In this document: one piece after another, positions 61,426-64,000 of the stretch
Numbering within the stretch: position 1 is the first letter of the stretch
Layout of the letters: every line of letters begins with the position of its first letter
NCBI GenBank assembly: GCA_036365515.1
Contig: CM070874.1
Coordinates: forward strand, 115,055,235 to 115,119,234
Reading direction: 5' to 3'
DNA length: 64,000 bases
From: Torymus aiolomorphi
Taxonomy: Eukaryota; Arthropoda; Insecta; Hymenoptera; Torymidae
Notes under the pieces: generated by a model
Told to the model about the DNA's origin: nothing
What the model saw: only the letters and a program-made list of their open reading frames with translations
Databases searched by the model: none
Made by a program: the position numbers and the translations under genes

Positions 61426-62867
61426 TAAATAACATTTTTACTACTGAAATTTTCGATTTAGGGTTGTATCAAACAAATTTCTTGTCAAATCACATACAGC
61501 TACTTTCTTATTATGCCTATATACTTATCATAAATACCCTCATCCCAAACAATGCACAAACGTAAATTTCGAAACGCATATTCACTGCCATTACCATTCC
61601 CGCGAAACAAACCTATATCCAGAAAATCCGAGGGAAAAGCTCCGCACGACGTCCATAGAAACAAATAGAAACAGAAATAGAAACTAGCCACGACGACAGG
61701 CACTCCGACGACGACGACGTCCTTAGGCACCTGCTATCGACTGCGCCCATCGACAGCTTTATAAAGGCTCTCGAGATTCGATTTGCAACTTTCTGCGGCG
61801 CGCGCTGTATATCCGCCGGCGCGATCTCGTTCGCGAACGAAGAAGAGGAGGCGCGCGGATGAAAAAAGGGGAGAGGGGAATTTACGCCGTTGCCGACGAC
61901 GACGACTTCTACGAGGCAATTTAATTTCTTCTCCGGCTGTGTTTATCGCTCTGGAGTTCGGCAGTGCTTAATCGCTGCGCAAATTAAAGCTGTCACGAGG
62001 GCATGCGACTGTGAGTGTGTGTTTGTGTGTGTGTGTGTGTGTGTTAGAAGAGGGGTTGGGTAGGAATGTTGGTTTGAGTAAACGGTCGCGGGGATATTGG
62101 AATTGCGTGGTTAATTTAATGGGTGGTAAAAGCTGCGGATTTTTCTTGGTAATTGCGGGGTTTTACGGAGAGGAAGTGTTTGAATCTTTAAAAAGAACCT
62201 TTCATTTTCGTATCTTTACGATAATCGGATATTTGGGTATTAATGGAAATCCATTAATGACCGAATAAAGATAAAATATAGAACATAAGCACAATACTTT
62301 ATACAAAATTAGGTCATCGCACTATTTTAACCTGATTTGAATTATTTCGAAATAAAAAATTATTACAAAATGTCATGCAATCTAATCATATTGATATCAC
62401 CATAAACAAAGCGAATAAAAAAGTCCAAAATTACCAACCAAAACTTAAAGCTCCCCGACTTCCAATCGAACTCCCAAAGCCTCAAACAATACGCACTCCC
62501 ACTATACTACGTCAAAACCACACCGCGACAAACCACGGTCATAAAACACGAACCGCCAATCGGCGGTTGCGCGCGCCCGACATTAATTAAGCGACAGCGT
62601 GCGCACGTCAACGCGCGCATGCACGCGCGCGGGGACGGCTTCAATTAAGCTTCGAACGCTAATTTAATGCTCGCGGGGCGAACGAGAGTGACACCAAACG
62701 AGCGCGAGCACGCGACACCGGCGGAAAAAGTGCGAGCGCGCGTGAACGGGCGCAAGAAGCGTCGCGGATGGATGGAAGATAAACGGTGGTGGTTGCGGAT
62801 TGCCGAGGTGGTTTTGTGACATGTGGGGGGTTTGGATGCGAGGTTTGCTATACACTTGATTATATAT
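61426..62867. other. gene-free DNA, two skew modules
   Basis: Left flank 61500-61740, centre 61740-61990 and right flank 62020-62180 with a (GT)n tract at 62015-62043. The second has left flank 62420-62560, centre 62560-62760 and right flank 62750-62845. A (GAC)-type repeat lies at 61695-61720 and 61893-61905. No domain-bearing ORF. Confidence 0.5.
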
Positions 62868-63190
62868 TATTTTATTAAGTCAACGGGCTTTAGGCCCAAT
62901 ACGACAAAATACTTTATACGTAATACAAGGACATGTTTAATTAAACAGATTGATAAGGAAAATAATAAAATTTTAATTTCATTAATTTCATATAATTTTT
63001 AAAAGAAAAAATCGAATTCAAATTGATTGACTCAAGTTGCAGCAAATTCCAAGATCGACGAAGTCGAAATAGAGGGCTATGGTAAATTACGTCAGACTTA
63101 CTGGAGAATTCTTTTAGTGGACGAACATATCTAATAATGTAGGTTAGGATCCTGGGGAATGTGAGACTCTCTAAATCAGGGTGCTTATCG
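62868..63190 (-). mobile_element. probable LINE 3' tail
   Basis: On the minus strand, TTGGGCCTAAAGCCCGTTGA precedes an AATAAAATAATATA end, a GGGC hairpin plus AT tail resembling the one at 48546-48600. The upstream part (63000-63190) shows no clear protein. The assignment is tentative. Confidence 0.4.
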
Positions 63191-64000
63191 TTAGATAAAA
63201 TAAATTTAAATCATGACTATATTATTAAAAATAGTTTTTTTTTATTTTAAACGTTATGAATTTTATTTCAAGTAAGAAAATATTCTAATTCATGTTGATA
63301 TTGCTAAATATAAGAAACTATTACAAACAGAAAAATAGAACGCCAAAAATCCAGTATAAATGGCGTTAGGATGCATTACACGCGACGATATTAAATCTCT
63401 TCAATCGAACGGATCCGTGCGCGATACCGCAAGCGCGTGCTTATACTTGGCAAACAAAACAGATTATTCAAATTGACGGTGTTTTGGCCCGCAATTGCGC
63501 AATTGCCGTTACGATACACACGTATACATGTATATGTGCGCAGTCTCGCGTATAACGCACGGGCAATCAAATCATCCCACGATTTGCAGCGTGCATACGG
63601 ATTTGATCCTCCTGGCTACCCTGTATACGCGATCGACTAATGAGAAATTAGTGCAAAATCAATAACGGTTTATAAAGCCTCCTTTATCCAGGTAATAAAT
63701 TCATGTTTAATGTTTGATACATTAAAAAGCCCGCGAATTCATTTAAAAAATGCTACTTCTCACCTACCTCACAACAACCTCCGACAATTAGCATATAATA
63801 TTAATTAAAGCCGAAACGAACGACCTGACTCGCCCGAAACACATCCAGGAACAAATTTTCTCATCCCGGCGCAACCCACTACTACTGCAGCAGGAGAGAA
63901 CCGTCGGCGCTCGTTACCCATCGTGAGCTCGTAAATTTCATTGTCCTGCCCGTGTGGCATTTCACGAATCGCGCGCTGCGCTACCGTTGCTGCGCGCGGA
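63191..64000. other. gene-free DNA, edge of window
   Basis: AT-rich to 63350, CpG-rich at 63380-63620, then AT-rich. A new C-rich left flank begins at 63740-63870 and leads into a CpG-rich block at the window edge. The 67-codon frame at 63437-63640 shows no domain. Confidence 0.4.

Overview
The window looks like a piece of an arthropod nuclear genome, most likely an insect and probably a hymenopteran of the chalcid-wasp type. The reasons are undepleted CpG with many CGCG runs, abundant CT/GA and GC dinucleotide tracts, AT-rich spacers, and a transposon set (R1- and Jockey/CR1-type LINEs, PIF/Harbinger, piggyBac, hAT, CACTA/TNP2, many small palindromic DNA elements) typical of insects. The taxon is an inference from composition and transposon content. 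I see no intact host gene, no rRNA, no convincing functional tRNA gene and no CRISPR array. Nearly all recognisable coding sequence is decayed transposon.

Two kinds of DNA alternate. The first (about 0-13, 19.3-21.6, 36.5-40.8, 42.4-45, 46.5-54 and 61.4-64 kb) is gene-free. It is built from a repeated compositional module: an A/C- then C/T-rich left flank, a CpG-rich centre full of CGCG, and a G/A- then G/T-rich right flank, with AT-rich spacers between modules. I count about 30 modules with centres roughly 0.7-1.3 kb apart in undisturbed runs. GC skew therefore flips from negative to positive at every centre. This is the most striking unexplained structure in the window.

The second kind is transposon islands, which lack the modules. 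The 13-19.3 kb island is AT-rich and contains a 3.3-kb inverted repeat with 1.33-kb arms (15958-19263). The 21.7-36.5 kb island holds a MADF-BESS pseudogene, a 5'-truncated LINE, a HARBI1-like transposase relic, a piggyBac 3' relic cut by a hairpin element, an R1-like LINE fragment, a hAT C-terminal scrap, a CACTA/TNP2 transposase relic, a second LINE relic and a hairpin-rich composite element. At 40.8-42.4 kb a foldback element carries two younger insertions, and its other arm preserves the empty sites. At 45.1-46.5 kb lies a second copy of the hairpin composite. At 54-61.4 kb a two-ORF LINE is interrupted by a 1.5-kb foldback in its reverse transcriptase and a 1.48-kb palindromic element in its 3' UTR.

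The most interesting mobile DNA is the composite family at 35281-36178 (reverse) and 45058-46510 (forward). Both copies have the same order: terminal motif, hairpin, outward terminal motif, large palindrome. Each palindrome is centred on a GCGAAGC mini-hairpin, a heptamer known to fold unusually stably in DNA. The same heptamer sits at the centre of an unrelated palindrome inside the piggyBac relic. The nested insertions, with target duplications and empty sites visible, allow a relative dating of events from this sequence alone.
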